Of a stretch of 34,743 bases of DNA, positions 15,969 to 23,659 are shown in pieces. The translations under genes and the position numbers were made by a program. Under the pieces are notes generated by a model. That model saw nothing but the letters and a program-made list of their open reading frames with translations, ran no database searches and had not been told where the DNA came from. This DNA is from Gammaproteobacteria bacterium (lineage in GTDB: Bacteria; Pseudomonadota; Gammaproteobacteria; Chromatiales; Chromatiaceae), in the NCBI GenBank assembly GCA_019136395.1, contig JAGVUH010000235.1:1-34743 (forward strand), in the 5' to 3' direction. The stretch's first letter is position 1, and each line of letters starts with the position of its first letter.

Positions 15969-17713
15969 TAGCGTTCCCCCGGCCCCGGACGGCGGGGACG
16001 GCCTTGCAGGAGGAGGTTGGGGTCCCGCGCCAGGTCTTCCGCCAGCCGGTCCAGCCGGCCGGTCAGACCGCGCAGGTCGTTCAGCAAGGCGGTCAGCTCG
16101 GGCAGGCCGTCGCGGTTGAGGGTCTTGAGCATGGGTGCTGCCTCGCCCGCCAGCTTGTCGAGGCGGCGGGCCGCCTCGCCCACCGAGCTGGCCATTGTCG
16201 CGGCTGCCTCCAGGGTGACCCCGGCCCGTTCCGACAGCCCGGGCAGGGTGGCGATGGTCCGGGTCAAGTCGTCCAGGGCCGGTCCCAGCCGCTCCAGGTA
16301 GTCGTTGAGGGTACTCGTGGCCTGGGCCAGGCCGGCCGCGGCGGTCCTGGCGTCACCCAGGGTGGTCCGGAGCTGGCCCCGATCATCCTCGCCGAGCAGG
16401 GTGCGGAGGCTGGCCAGGGTTTGACGCAGTTCGGTCGCCGCACCTTTCGCCTCCTCCAGCAGTTCCGTCCCGGTGTGCTGAAGACGGGCCAGGTCCGACA
16501 GTTCGGCCTGGATGACCGGGTAGGGTGCCCCGGGTGCCGCTTCCAGGGGCGGACTCTTCCCCTCGCCGCCGCGCAGTTCGATGAAATAGAGCAAGCCGGT
16601 GAGGCCCTGGGTCGCCAGGCGGGCGGTGGTGTCGGCGCGGATGGTCACTTCCCGCCGCACGTCGATCAGCAGGCGGACGCGCGGTCGAGCCCCCTCACCC
16701 GCCCCCTCGCTCCCTCCAAAGCCGGCCGAGTTGGGGGACTCGCTGCCGGCCGGGCTGCCGGGCCCGCTATCGGTCACGATGCCGGCCTCGCGCACCTTGC
16801 CCACGTCAACCCCTTGGAACTTGACCAGGGATTCGGCGGTGATCCCCGCCACCGACTCGGGGGGGTAGACGGCATAGGTGCGGTAGTCGGCGGTGGGACC
16901 CACGCCCACCAACCACAGGGTGGTCACCAGGAAGACGCGTGCCGCCCCGCGAGGCCCCTGGAAGAAGGCGACGAGTTCCGGCTCCTCCCGTACGCTCAGT
17001 TCCGCCGGGGTACCGGTGGCGAGGATGCGCCGGCGGCCGAGGAAGGCGACGCGGTCGGCGACCCGCCACAGGCTGTCCAGGTCGTGGGTGCTCATGACCA
17101 CCGTCACCCCCAGGGACTGGTGCAGGCCCAGGACAAGGTCGTCGAGGGCCCCGGCCCCCACCGGGTCCAGCCCGGTGCCAGGCTCATCCAGTACCAGCAG
17201 GTCCGGGTCCATGGCCAGGGCGCGGGCCAGGGCGGCGCGCTTGTGCATGCCGCCGCTGAGTTGGGAGGGGTATTTGCTGGCGGCGTCGGGGGGCAGGCCG
17301 ACCAGCAGCAGTTTGAGCATGGCGATGTCACGGATCTGTCGGGCCGGAAGCCGGGTCTGCTCCTTGAGGGGTACGGCGATATTTTCGGCCACCGTCAGGG
17401 AGTTGAACAGGGCCCCATGCTGGAAGGTGATGCCGATGCGTTGGCGCAGCCGGTTGGCTCCGGTCTCGTCCAGGTCCTGGGCCTCCTCGCCGAAGAGCAG
17501 CACCCTTCCGGCGGTGGGGTGGGCCAGCAGGATCATCTCCCGCAACAGCACCGACTTGCCGCAGCCGCTGGCTCCGACCAGGGCCAGGATCTCCCCCTGA
17601 CGCACATCCAAGTCCAGGTCTTCGTGGATGCAGGCCGCGCCAAAGCAGGTGCGGATACCGCGCATCGCCACCGGTGGCGCGGCGGGTAAGGGGGGCATGG
17701 GGGCATCGGCCAC
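15968..17713 (-). CDS. Fused MlaF-like ATPase and MCE-domain protein
   Basis: One 581-residue frame joins two proteins that are normally separate. Residues 17-250 are an MlaF-type ATPase: Walker A GASGCGKS (47-54), signature LSGGM (152-156), Walker B LLVLDE (172-177), switch His210. At about 252-258 the sequence passes directly into the end of a membrane anchor (RVFLVTTLWLVGVGP, 259-273) and the MCE domain (about 278-380; SVAGITAESLVKFQGVDVGKV). The MCE part has lost the usual METRANYVxVG-like start, and its anchor is short. A Gly/Ser/Glu-rich insert (315-343) interrupts the MCE domain. A coiled-coil tail follows (about 395-565). Start GTG at 17713, three bases after the permease stop. Family knowledge: MCE proteins carry lipids across the periplasm; an ATPase must stay in the cytoplasm, which fits one membrane crossing. 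Confidence 0.85.
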   Translation of the reverse strand: MADAPMPPLPAAPPVAMRGIRTCFGAACIHEDLDLDVRQGEILALVGASGCGKSVLLREMILLAHPTAGRVLLFGEEAQDLDETGANRLRQRIGITFQHGALFNSLTVAENIAVPLKEQTRLPARQIRDIAMLKLLLVGLPPDAASKYPSQLSGGMHKRAALARALAMDPDLLVLDEPGTGLDPVGAGALDDLVLGLHQSLGVTVVMSTHDLDSLWRVADRVAFLGRRRILATGTPAELSVREEPELVAFFQGPRGAARVFLVTTLWLVGVGPTADYRTYAVYPPESVAGITAESLVKFQGVDVGKVREAGIVTDSGPGSPAGSESPNSAGFGGSEGAGEGARPRVRLLIDVRREVTIRADTTARLATQGLTGLLYFIELRGGEGKSPPLEAAPGAPYPVIQAELSDLARLQHTGTELLEEAKGAATELRQTLASLRTLLGEDDRGQLRTTLGDARTAAAGLAQATSTLNDYLERLGPALDDLTRTIATLPGLSERAGVTLEAAATMASSVGEAARRLDKLAGEAAPMLKTLNRDGLPELTALLNDLRGLTGRLDRLAEDLARDPNLLLQGRPRRPGPGER

Positions 17714-17716
17714 GGC

Positions 17717-18955
17717 TCAGATGCCCAGTTTGCTGTAGACCACCGAGAAGGCGGCATCGATGACGATGACCCAGACGATGGCCTGGACCACGGCGGTGGT
17801 GGTGTGGCGGCCGACGCTGTCCGCCCCGTCCCGCACCAGGAAGCCCTGGTAACAGCCGACGATGGCGATGGCGGCGGCGAAGACCGGGGCCTTGGCCAGG
17901 CCGGTCATCAGGGTGTTGAGGGTGACCGCCTCGGGGATGCGGCGGATGAAGGTCTCCGGGACCAGGTCCAGCATCAGGGCCGACATGACCATGCCGCCCA
18001 TCACCGCCGCCAGGTTGGCGAAGACGGTGAGCAGGGGCAGGGCGAGAATCAGTCCCAGGGCCTTGGGCAGCACCAGTAATTCCAAGGGGGAGACGCCGAT
18101 GCTGCGCAGGGCGTCGATCTCGTCGGTGACCATCATGGTGCCGATTTGGGCGGCGTAGGCCGAGCCGCTGCGGCCGGCGACGACGATGGCGGTCATCAGG
18201 GGGCCCAGTTCCCGCAGCACCGTGAGGGTGACCAGGTCCACCACGTAGAGATTGCCGCCGTAGAGGCGCAACTGGACCCCGGACTGGTAGGCGATCACCA
18301 CCCCGACCAGGAAGGAGAGCATGCCCAGCACCGGCAAGGCGCGCCAGCCATCCAACTCCACGACCTGGAGGATCTGCCGCCAGCGCAGACGCCCAGGGTG
18401 GGCCAGGACGCGCGGGAAGGCGAGGGCGGTCTCGCCGAGGAACGACAACAGCCCCAGGCCTTCTCCCATTCGCTCCCAAGCGCCTTGCCCCACCCGCGCC
18501 AGGACCGGCGGGGCCGGGTTGGGTCGGAGGGCCGCCAGGTCCTCGGCCGCGGCCGCCAGCCGCTCGCGTACCAGGGCCAGCAGGCTGAGGTGGGGGGCCG
18601 TGAAGCCGCTGAGTTGCACCGCCAACCCTTGAAGAGCGATGGCCTCGGTCAGACGATGGAGCTGGAGGGCCCCCGCCGTATCCAGGGCCAGCAACCCGCG
18701 GCCATCGAGGTTCAGGGGCTCCGCCAGGGGCGGACTGGAGCCGGCCTCGGGCTGAGGAACCGCGATCTCCCCCCCGCGAGCGCTCCCTAAGTCGGGTCGG
18801 GGAGGCATGCCAGCCAGGTCGGCCAGGGTCAGGGTGGTCCAGTGCCCGCTGACCAGGAGGGTGCTTCCGTCCGGGCTCCAGAGGAGTCGCGGGCCGTCGG
18901 TAGGCGCGGCCTGGCCGTGACCCGGGACAAGGGCCTCAGGACGAGAGGGCGACAA
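17717..18955 (-). CDS. MlaE-family lipid permease with N-terminal STAS domain
   Basis: The 412-residue protein fuses an N-terminal STAS-like domain (about 22-125; strand GRGLLALDTAGALQLHRL) to an MlaE permease (about 150-410) with five to six helices and the family segments LRELGPLMTAIVVAGRSGSAYAAQIGTM, MVTDEIDALRSIGVSP and KAPVFAAAIAIVGCYQGF. It would form the inner-membrane channel for phospholipid transport with the fused ATPase-MCE protein. The start is uncertain: the frame opens with TTG at 18955 (CGGAG 14 bases ahead) and has no in-frame ATG; a better-looking start (TTGAGG then ATG near 19000) is in another frame, which could mean a frameshift near the 5' end. Confidence 0.88.
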   Translation of the reverse strand: MSPSRPEALVPGHGQAAPTDGPRLLWSPDGSTLLVSGHWTTLTLADLAGMPPRPDLGSARGGEIAVPQPEAGSSPPLAEPLNLDGRGLLALDTAGALQLHRLTEAIALQGLAVQLSGFTAPHLSLLALVRERLAAAAEDLAALRPNPAPPVLARVGQGAWERMGEGLGLLSFLGETALAFPRVLAHPGRLRWRQILQVVELDGWRALPVLGMLSFLVGVVIAYQSGVQLRLYGGNLYVVDLVTLTVLRELGPLMTAIVVAGRSGSAYAAQIGTMMVTDEIDALRSIGVSPLELLVLPKALGLILALPLLTVFANLAAVMGGMVMSALMLDLVPETFIRRIPEAVTLNTLMTGLAKAPVFAAAIAIVGCYQGFLVRDGADSVGRHTTTAVVQAIVWVIVIDAAFSVVYSKLGI

Positions 18956-19280
18956 GGGGCATGGGCTCCGGGAGAAGGCGTGAGGGATAGGGTATCCGCC
19001 ATGAATTCATCCTCAACTTTACCCCATCCGCAGGCCGGCTGCTCACCTCCAGCTTACCTTCGGCTATACGAGCCCCGACCGGGGCATTATGATGAGACCC
19101 TGCCTCGATCAGCCGCTGGCTGGGGGAAAAGGACACCAGGGAAATGCCCATCCATGCTCAGCAATGAATGGGGAAAGGCCCATCACTGAATTGACCCTGG
19201 CGCCCAGGCTCCCCCCTTACCCCAACCCTCCTCCCCCGCTGGTCGCCGGCGGGCGTGGTAACCCAAGCCGGTAATTCGCC
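18956..19280. other. Divergent spacer between mlaE-like gene and small-protein genes
   Basis: The 325 bases should hold promoters for the leftward MCE operon and perhaps the rightward genes. Visible items are a palindrome ATGAATTCAT (19001-19010), a small hairpin GCCCC-GACC-GGGGC (19072-19085), and CATAAT read leftward at 19086-19091 as a possible -10 for the MCE operon. At 19186-19208 a sequence nearly equal to 7092-7114 encodes ELTLAPR. No RNA gene is apparent. Confidence 0.35.
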
Positions 19281-19589
19281 ATGGCCCCTCCCCCCAAAAA
19301 GTACCAGGGCATTCACGCCGACCAGTTCGGTGGCATGACCCCCACCGGCAACATCATCCGCGATGCCTGGGTGTTCGACATCATTCCGGAAGAGCAGGAT
19401 TGCGCCGGCTGGCTGGTCGCCGGCATCGACGACCTTTACGACAAGGTCGCCGCGGCCTGGGAGCCTTACGGCCATCTGCCTTCGCGCCTCCCCCCGGAGC
19501 TGCGGGAACGCCATGCGCGTATCCATGGGGCCGCGGTCGCCCGGGCCAGGGAACTGGGCTGGGATCCGGAACTGGGCGACGATGACTGA
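19281..19589 (+). CDS. Small unrecognised protein (102 aa)
   Basis: I do not recognise this protein. It is soluble, without a signal or membrane helix, with features such as FGGMTPTGNIIRDAWVF, GWLVAGIDDLYDKVAAAWEP and a helical Arg-rich tail (LPPELRERHARIHGAAVARARELGW). Codon use is like the neighbours, so it is probably real. The start ATG at 19281 has no strong ribosome site. The next gene begins 87 bases later, in the same direction; the two may form an operon. Confidence 0.65.
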   Translation: MAPPPKKYQGIHADQFGGMTPTGNIIRDAWVFDIIPEEQDCAGWLVAGIDDLYDKVAAAWEPYGHLPSRLPPELRERHARIHGAAVARARELGWDPELGDDD

Positions 19590-19676
19590 GGGACCGGCCG
19601 TCCCCCAGAGTGGCGATGGCCGAGGCGATGCCGGCCAGGCGCTTGCGCCTTGGCCTTAGCCTGGAGGTCCCTCCGA

Positions 19677-20135
19677 ATGGCCCAGTACCTCATTCGCGAG
19701 ACCTTCTTTCGCCCCACCGAGCGGGGGCGCGCGGCCAGCACCCTGCCGGCGGAACTGGTCAATGGTCTGCGCTTGCTCCTCAGCCGTCATGGACGGGACT
19801 GCCTCTTCCTCCCCATCCGCGCCATGCAGTACCAGGCCGTCATCGAGCGCCGTGAGGTCATCTTCGTCGACAGCCAGGGCGGCTATGCCCATCAGGATGG
19901 CGTCGGCGGACGCCTGATCCGCCTCGCCTGGTACTTTCCCCCGGGCGCTGAGCGCCTGGCCCTCGACGCCCCGGTGCCTTGCGAGATCCTCCACTACTTC
20001 CCCGATCAGGGCGAACTGCACCGGCGCCTGGTGGCCGAGCTGCGGCCCCTGGTCGCCGCCAGCCTGGCCCGTCAGCGACAGCACCCCGCCGGGGATCGCA
20101 CCGTCATCCCCTTCCGTCCCCGCCAGACCCCCTAA
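19677..20135 (+). CDS. Unrecognised soluble protein (152 aa)
   Basis: The function is not recognised. GGAGG at 19663-19667 lies nine bases before the ATG at 19677 and sets this start over the in-frame TTG at 19650. The protein is soluble and begins MAQYLIRETFFRP. It has a middle beta-rich part (CLFLPIRAMQYQAVI, EVIFVDSQGGYAHQDGVGG, LIRLAWYFPPGAERLALDAPVPCEILHYF) and a C-terminal helix. The pattern suggests a small alpha/beta fold. It follows the 102-residue gene on the same strand and may be co-transcribed. Confidence 0.7.
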   Translation: MAQYLIRETFFRPTERGRAASTLPAELVNGLRLLLSRHGRDCLFLPIRAMQYQAVIERREVIFVDSQGGYAHQDGVGGRLIRLAWYFPPGAERLALDAPVPCEILHYFPDQGELHRRLVAELRPLVAASLARQRQHPAGDRTVIPFRPRQTP

Positions 20136-20196
20136 TCGGCTCCCCGGAGCGGGATGCCAGATATACGAGGCCGCAAGCGCCGGGAGGCGGCATGCG

Positions 20197-20212
20197 ATTG
20201 ACATTTGTCAAT
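20197..20212. promoter_or_regulatory. FNR/DNR-like palindrome TTGAC-N4-GTCAA
   Basis: ATTGACA (20197-20203) and TGTCAAT (20206-20212) form a perfect inverted repeat. Its core TTGAC-ATTT-GTCAA has the same length and spacing as Crp/Fnr-family sites (TTGAT-N4-ATCAA; DNR/NnrR variants use GTCAA). It sits in an unusually AT-rich pocket (about 20197-20250) with TTAATTAATAATATTAT, about 170 bases before the pentapeptide-repeat gene. Confidence 0.45.
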
Positions 20213-20383
20213 TATGAATGCCCGATTAATTAATAATATTATGGGTTTTCTATCAGCCTGGTGAAACGTCGTCACCCCGCGGCCTATCCCGCCGGCGTGA
20301 CGCGACGCCCGGCCAGCGGCAAGCCCCAATGGGCCAGCTTCATCCTCACCATCGAGTAGTACGAGGGCGGCAGTCAAGCAAGC

Positions 20384-21238
20384 ATGATCGAGATCTTTCA
20401 CAAGGAAACCGGCGCGGTCCTGGCCAGGCTGGAGGTACCCGCCCTGACCAGGGCGGATTTGCGCTACCTGGCCCTGTCCGGGGCGGATCTCAATGGCCAG
20501 GACCTGAGTGGGGCCAACCTGGCCTCCTGCGATCTTGCCGGGGCCGATCTGCGCAACGCCCGCCTGCAAGGGGCGAATCTCCTCAATGCCAACCTGGCGG
20601 GTGCCGATCTGCGCGGCGCCAACCTGGCTGGCGCCCAATTGGGCTCGGAGGACCCCACGCGGGCGGCCCGGCTCAATGGCGCCGACCTGTCCGCGGCCAA
20701 GCTGGAGGGGGCCGACCTGCGCAAGGCCGGGGCGCGCCGGGCGCGGCTGAACGCGGCCAATCTGGATGGGGCCGATCTGCGGGGGATCGATTTCAGCGGG
20801 GCCGATCTCGGTCAGGTCAACGCGCGCAAGGCCTTCTTCATCCGCGCCAACCTGAGCCAGGCCAACCTGGAAAGCGCCGACTTGCGCGATAGCCATCTCA
20901 ACGACGCCAATCTGGCCAAGGCCAATCTGCGCGGCGCCGACCTCTCCAGTCGTCATGATGACGGCTTCAGCGTCATCAACCTGGCCAATCTGGAGGACGC
21001 GGATCTCACCGGCGCCAACCTGCGCAACGTCTCGGCCCAAAACGCCAATCTGCGCAACGCCAACCTCACGGGCGTGGACTTCAACGGCGCCGTCCTCGGT
21101 GGGGCCATCCTCCATCACGCCAATGTCACCGATGCCGATTTCACCGCCGTGGAACTGGCCAGCGTGACCATGGAGTTCGCCAACTTCTCCCGGGCGCGTA
21201 ACGCCGTCGTGCCGGCCTACAAAAAGAACCTGCGGTGA
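20384..21238 (+). CDS. Pentapeptide-repeat protein
   Basis: The 284-residue protein starts with a short non-repeat strand (MIEIFHKETGAVLARLEVPAL) and then consists almost wholly of A(D/N)LxX repeats, such as GADLNGQDLSGANL and NANLAGADLRGANL, out to about residue 268. Such sequences fold into a right-handed quadrilateral beta-helix. There is no signal peptide or membrane segment, so it should be cytoplasmic. Related proteins include gyrase-protecting Qnr/MfpA types and many of unknown role; nothing identifies a DNA-gyrase mimic here. One break at about residues 85-100 and another near 187-195 (SRHDDGFSVIN) interrupt the coil. Upstream lies a probable regulatory palindrome. Confidence 0.92.
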   Translation: MIEIFHKETGAVLARLEVPALTRADLRYLALSGADLNGQDLSGANLASCDLAGADLRNARLQGANLLNANLAGADLRGANLAGAQLGSEDPTRAARLNGADLSAAKLEGADLRKAGARRARLNAANLDGADLRGIDFSGADLGQVNARKAFFIRANLSQANLESADLRDSHLNDANLAKANLRGADLSSRHDDGFSVINLANLEDADLTGANLRNVSAQNANLRNANLTGVDFNGAVLGGAILHHANVTDADFTAVELASVTMEFANFSRARNAVVPAYKKNLR

Positions 21239-21316
21239 GGGGTGGCCCGGCGCCAGCGTCTCCCGCCGGCGCTCGTTGCCACAGGATCGCGAGCGGCGGA
21301 ACCGGGTAAGGAACCA

Positions 21317-21336
21317 GGCCTGGGTAGTCCCAGGCC
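21317..21336. terminator. Hairpin between convergent genes
   Basis: GGCCTGGG (21317-21324) and CCCAGGCC (21329-21336) form a perfect 8-bp stem with a TAGT loop between the ends of the pentapeptide-repeat gene and the isomerase gene. Neither side has a T-run, so it may be a weak two-way terminator or a 3' end stabiliser. Confidence 0.4.
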
Positions 21337-21357
21337 CGAGGTGCTGGACCCGCGGCG

Positions 21358-22434
21358 TTAGGGGGTCGGGGGGGTCATCTCGACCTTCGCCGCCTGCTTG
21401 AGGGCCTCGACCTTGGCCGCCAACTGCTTCTTGACCTCCTGATTCTTGAGCTGGGTTATGATCCGGGCCTCGACCTGCTCGAAGGGGACGATCTCGCTGG
21501 GGGTCTTGCCCTGGGACTTGATGATGTGATAGCCGAACTGGGTCTCCACCACCCCGCTCACCTCACCATCCTGGAGGCTGAAGGCCGCCTCCTCGAAGGG
21601 CTTGACCATCTGGCCGCGCCCGAAGCTGCCCAGGTCGCCGCCCTTCTGGGCGCTGGGACAGGTCGACTCGGCCTTGGCCAGTTCAGCGAAATCGGCGCCG
21701 CCCTTGATCTTGGCCAGGAGGTCCTCCGCCTTCTGCTTGGCGGCCGCCTTGGCCTCGGGCGTGGCCCCGGCGTCGGTACCGATCAGGATGTGGCTGGCGT
21801 GGACGGACTCGGGCTTCTTGAACTTGTCCGGATTCTGGTCATAGAACTGCCGGGCCTGTTCGGGGGTGATGGTGACCTTGGCGTCGACCTCCTGCTGGAT
21901 ATAGGTTCCGATCTTCAGATCCCGGGCCAGGTGGACCTTGAACTGCTCTTCGGTGATCCCGGTCTGGGCCAGGGCCTGCGCAAAGGCCTCGGGCGTGCCG
22001 AGGCGGGCCTTCGCGGCCTCGATCTTGGCCGCCACCTGCTGGTCGAGGTCGGCGATGGCGACGTCCTTGGCCGCCTGATACAGCACCTCCTGGGCGATGA
22101 GCGTGTCCAGGGCCATGGCCTCGATCTGCTGCCGCTGGGCGGGATCGGTGGGGGCGGGCATCCGCGACTGGGAGAGCATGGCGCGCAAGGCGCGATTCAA
22201 GTCCCCGGCGGTGATAGGCACCTCATTGACCTTGGCGATGACGGTGCTGGCCTCCACCGCGGGTGCCGCGGCCGGGGCCGAAGCGGGTGCCGCCGCCGGA
22301 GCGGGGGCGGCCTGACTCGCCGCGGAGGCCGGCGTCGCCGGGGGGGTGTCGGCGGCGGCCGCGCTGAGGGGGCTCATGCCCAGGATGGCGGCCAGGCTGG
22401 CCAGGGAAACCTGAAGTCCTAAAGCGAAACGCAT
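21358..22434 (-). CDS. Periplasmic parvulin-type peptidyl-prolyl isomerase (PpiC/SurA-like)
   Basis: The 358-residue protein should catalyse proline isomerisation and chaperone envelope proteins. From the ATG at 22434 it has a signal peptide cut after SAAAAD, an Ala/Pro-rich linker (about 30-62), a SurA-like helical N-terminal domain (about 64-205; VIAKVNEVPITAGDLNRAL) and one PpiC domain (about 210-310; HASHILI, GGDLGSFGRGQMVKPFEEAAF, QFGYHIIK). SurA has two such domains, so this resembles the single-domain PpiD/PrsA-like periplasmic group. A much longer open frame runs upstream to 23277, but this is the antisense of the Spy-like gene. Confidence 0.92.
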   Translation of the reverse strand: MRFALGLQVSLASLAAILGMSPLSAAAADTPPATPASAASQAAPAPAAAPASAPAAAPAVEASTVIAKVNEVPITAGDLNRALRAMLSQSRMPAPTDPAQRQQIEAMALDTLIAQEVLYQAAKDVAIADLDQQVAAKIEAAKARLGTPEAFAQALAQTGITEEQFKVHLARDLKIGTYIQQEVDAKVTITPEQARQFYDQNPDKFKKPESVHASHILIGTDAGATPEAKAAAKQKAEDLLAKIKGGADFAELAKAESTCPSAQKGGDLGSFGRGQMVKPFEEAAFSLQDGEVSGVVETQFGYHIIKSQGKTPSEIVPFEQVEARIITQLKNQEVKKQLAAKVEALKQAAKVEMTPPTP

Positions 22435-22566
22435 GGTGAGGATCTCTTGCTGGAGAAAAAATGTCCGGCGATGATACCCATTCCCACGCAAAAAGGTGAT
22501 AGACCCAGCGCAAATCCTTGCTTCGGCCTTTTTAACCTTGACGCCCAATCCTACGGAGACAACCCA
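22435..22566. promoter_or_regulatory. Divergent promoter region of the isomerase and Spy-like genes
   Basis: The 132-base gap between two divergent periplasmic folding genes is somewhat AT-rich (for example TTTTTAACC near 22529). GGAG at 22555-22558 serves the rightward gene. An envelope-stress regulator such as a Cpx-type site might be expected, but I cannot point to a clear GTAAA-N5-GTAAA match. Confidence 0.3.
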
Positions 22567-23073
22567 ATGAACAAGAATCTGCTCGCCGCCGCCCTTGGCG
22601 CGCTGGTGCTCACCTCGCCTTTCATGGCCCAGGCGGGTGGCCCGGATGCCGCCTTCGGACCGGGTCCCGGCTTCGGCCCGGGTCCTGGCTTCAGCGCGGG
22701 ACCCGGCGCCGGCTGCCCCCTGCACGGCCAGTGCCTGATGGGCGACTGGGGCCCCAGGGGCATGAGCCCTGGACGCATGGGTCCCGGCGGCGGCATCGAT
22801 GCCCATCTGGCCATGATGACGGCGCGGCTGGGGCTGAGCCCGGAACAGCGGGACGAGATCCGCAACATCCTGGAAGTCCAGCAGGCCACCCGTCAGGTCA
22901 TCGCCACGGCCCTGCGCGAGGCCATGCGGGAGCAGGTGGACAGCGTCCTGACCCCGGAACAGCGGGCAATGCATGATCGGATGATGGCATGGCGCGATCA
23001 GGGCGGGGGTGGTCCTAGCCATTGCGCCCTGGGGCAGGGCATCCCACCGCGCTGGCGGCCCGCCGGTCAGTGA
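22567..23073 (+). CDS. Spy/CpxP/ZraP-like periplasmic protein
   Basis: The 168-residue product has a clear signal peptide (MNKNLLAAALGALVL...AQA-GG), a Gly/Pro-rich stretch of GPGPGF repeats and a Met/Gly-rich segment, then a helical domain with the family's LTxxQ-type motifs LGLSPEQRDEI (about 97-107) and LTPEQRAMHDRMM (about 130-142). Spy and CpxP are periplasmic chaperones or stress sensors; ZraP-like members bind metals. A cysteine and histidines (GCPLHGQCLMG) could suit metal. GGAG eight bases ahead supports the start at 22567. It faces away from the isomerase gene, so they may share one stress-responsive control region. Confidence 0.85.
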   Translation: MNKNLLAAALGALVLTSPFMAQAGGPDAAFGPGPGFGPGPGFSAGPGAGCPLHGQCLMGDWGPRGMSPGRMGPGGGIDAHLAMMTARLGLSPEQRDEIRNILEVQQATRQVIATALREAMREQVDSVLTPEQRAMHDRMMAWRDQGGGGPSHCALGQGIPPRWRPAGQ

Positions 23074-23077
23074 CGAC

Positions 23078-23617
23078 ATGACCTCCTGGCCGCGCTGGCT
23101 CCGTGATCTTGCCCGGCCCGCCCTGCTGGCCGGGCTCCTGGGGTTATTCACGGCCTGTGGCACCCAGGTCGAGGTCTGGCAGGGAAGCGAGCATGAGACC
23201 ACCCGCCAGGCCCTGGCCTTCTCCACCCTGGTCCTGGCGGTCAGTTCCGACCTGCCGGGGGCGGAGGAGGCGGTCACCAGCCTGGCCTTCGCACTGGAAA
23301 CGGAGTTTCTCTACCGCCACAAGCGCGTCGTCCCCCAGGGCGGTGATCTCCGGGTGGCGGTGAAGATCCGCCACCTCAAGGACGTGCCGCGGGAGACCCG
23401 GGTCTGGCTGGGCAGCCTGGCGGGCAGCAGCGAGCTTCGGGCGGACATCCGGGTCACCGGCCCCCGGATCAAGCCCTTCGCCTTCAGCATCGAGGCCCAG
23501 TCTCGCGGCGCCACCACGACCGAGGACTTTCTCTCCGGCAAGGGGGGCAGCACCGAGGATCTGACGCAACGGGCGGCGGCGATCATCGTCGGAGAGCTGC
23601 TCGACCCCGACGCCTGA
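23078..23617 (+). CDS. Small lipoprotein, DUF4410-like
   Basis: The 179-residue product starts with MTSWPRW and a hydrophobic stretch ending in the lipobox FTAC (about Cys25), so it should be a lipoprotein. The mature protein shows VVPQGGDLRVAVKIRHLKDV, SELRADIRVTG and a C-terminal helix DLTQRAAAIIVGELL, which resembles the DUF4410 family of small envelope lipoproteins of unknown function. It starts only four bases after the Spy-like gene stop, on the same strand; the two are likely co-translated. A longer frame from 23009 would overlap that gene and is unnecessary. Confidence 0.75.
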   Translation: MTSWPRWLRDLARPALLAGLLGLFTACGTQVEVWQGSEHETTRQALAFSTLVLAVSSDLPGAEEAVTSLAFALETEFLYRHKRVVPQGGDLRVAVKIRHLKDVPRETRVWLGSLAGSSELRADIRVTGPRIKPFAFSIEAQSRGATTTEDFLSGKGGSTEDLTQRAAAIIVGELLDPDA

Positions 23618-23659
23618 CCGCCCACTGACCGACTCACGACCAGCGTCCTGGGTCTGGGC

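Noticed and set aside
15944..17689. 581-codon frame antisense to the ATPase-MCE gene
   Set aside because: Same length and position as the real gene on the other strand, with no recognisable protein motif.
17328..18479. 383-codon frame overlapping the permease and ATPase
   Set aside because: Arg/Pro/Gly-rich alternate-frame shadow of the real genes on the same strand.
20261..20359. 32-codon GTG frame upstream of the pentapeptide-repeat gene
   Set aside because: No ribosome site and no family likeness; too short to support.
20132..21118. 328-codon frame antisense to the pentapeptide-repeat gene
   Set aside because: Its apparent GQVGxxQIG repeats are just the reverse complement of the pentapeptide repeats.
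22435..23277. Upstream extension of the isomerase frame
   Set aside because: It is antisense to the Spy-like gene, and a clear signal peptide begins at 22434.
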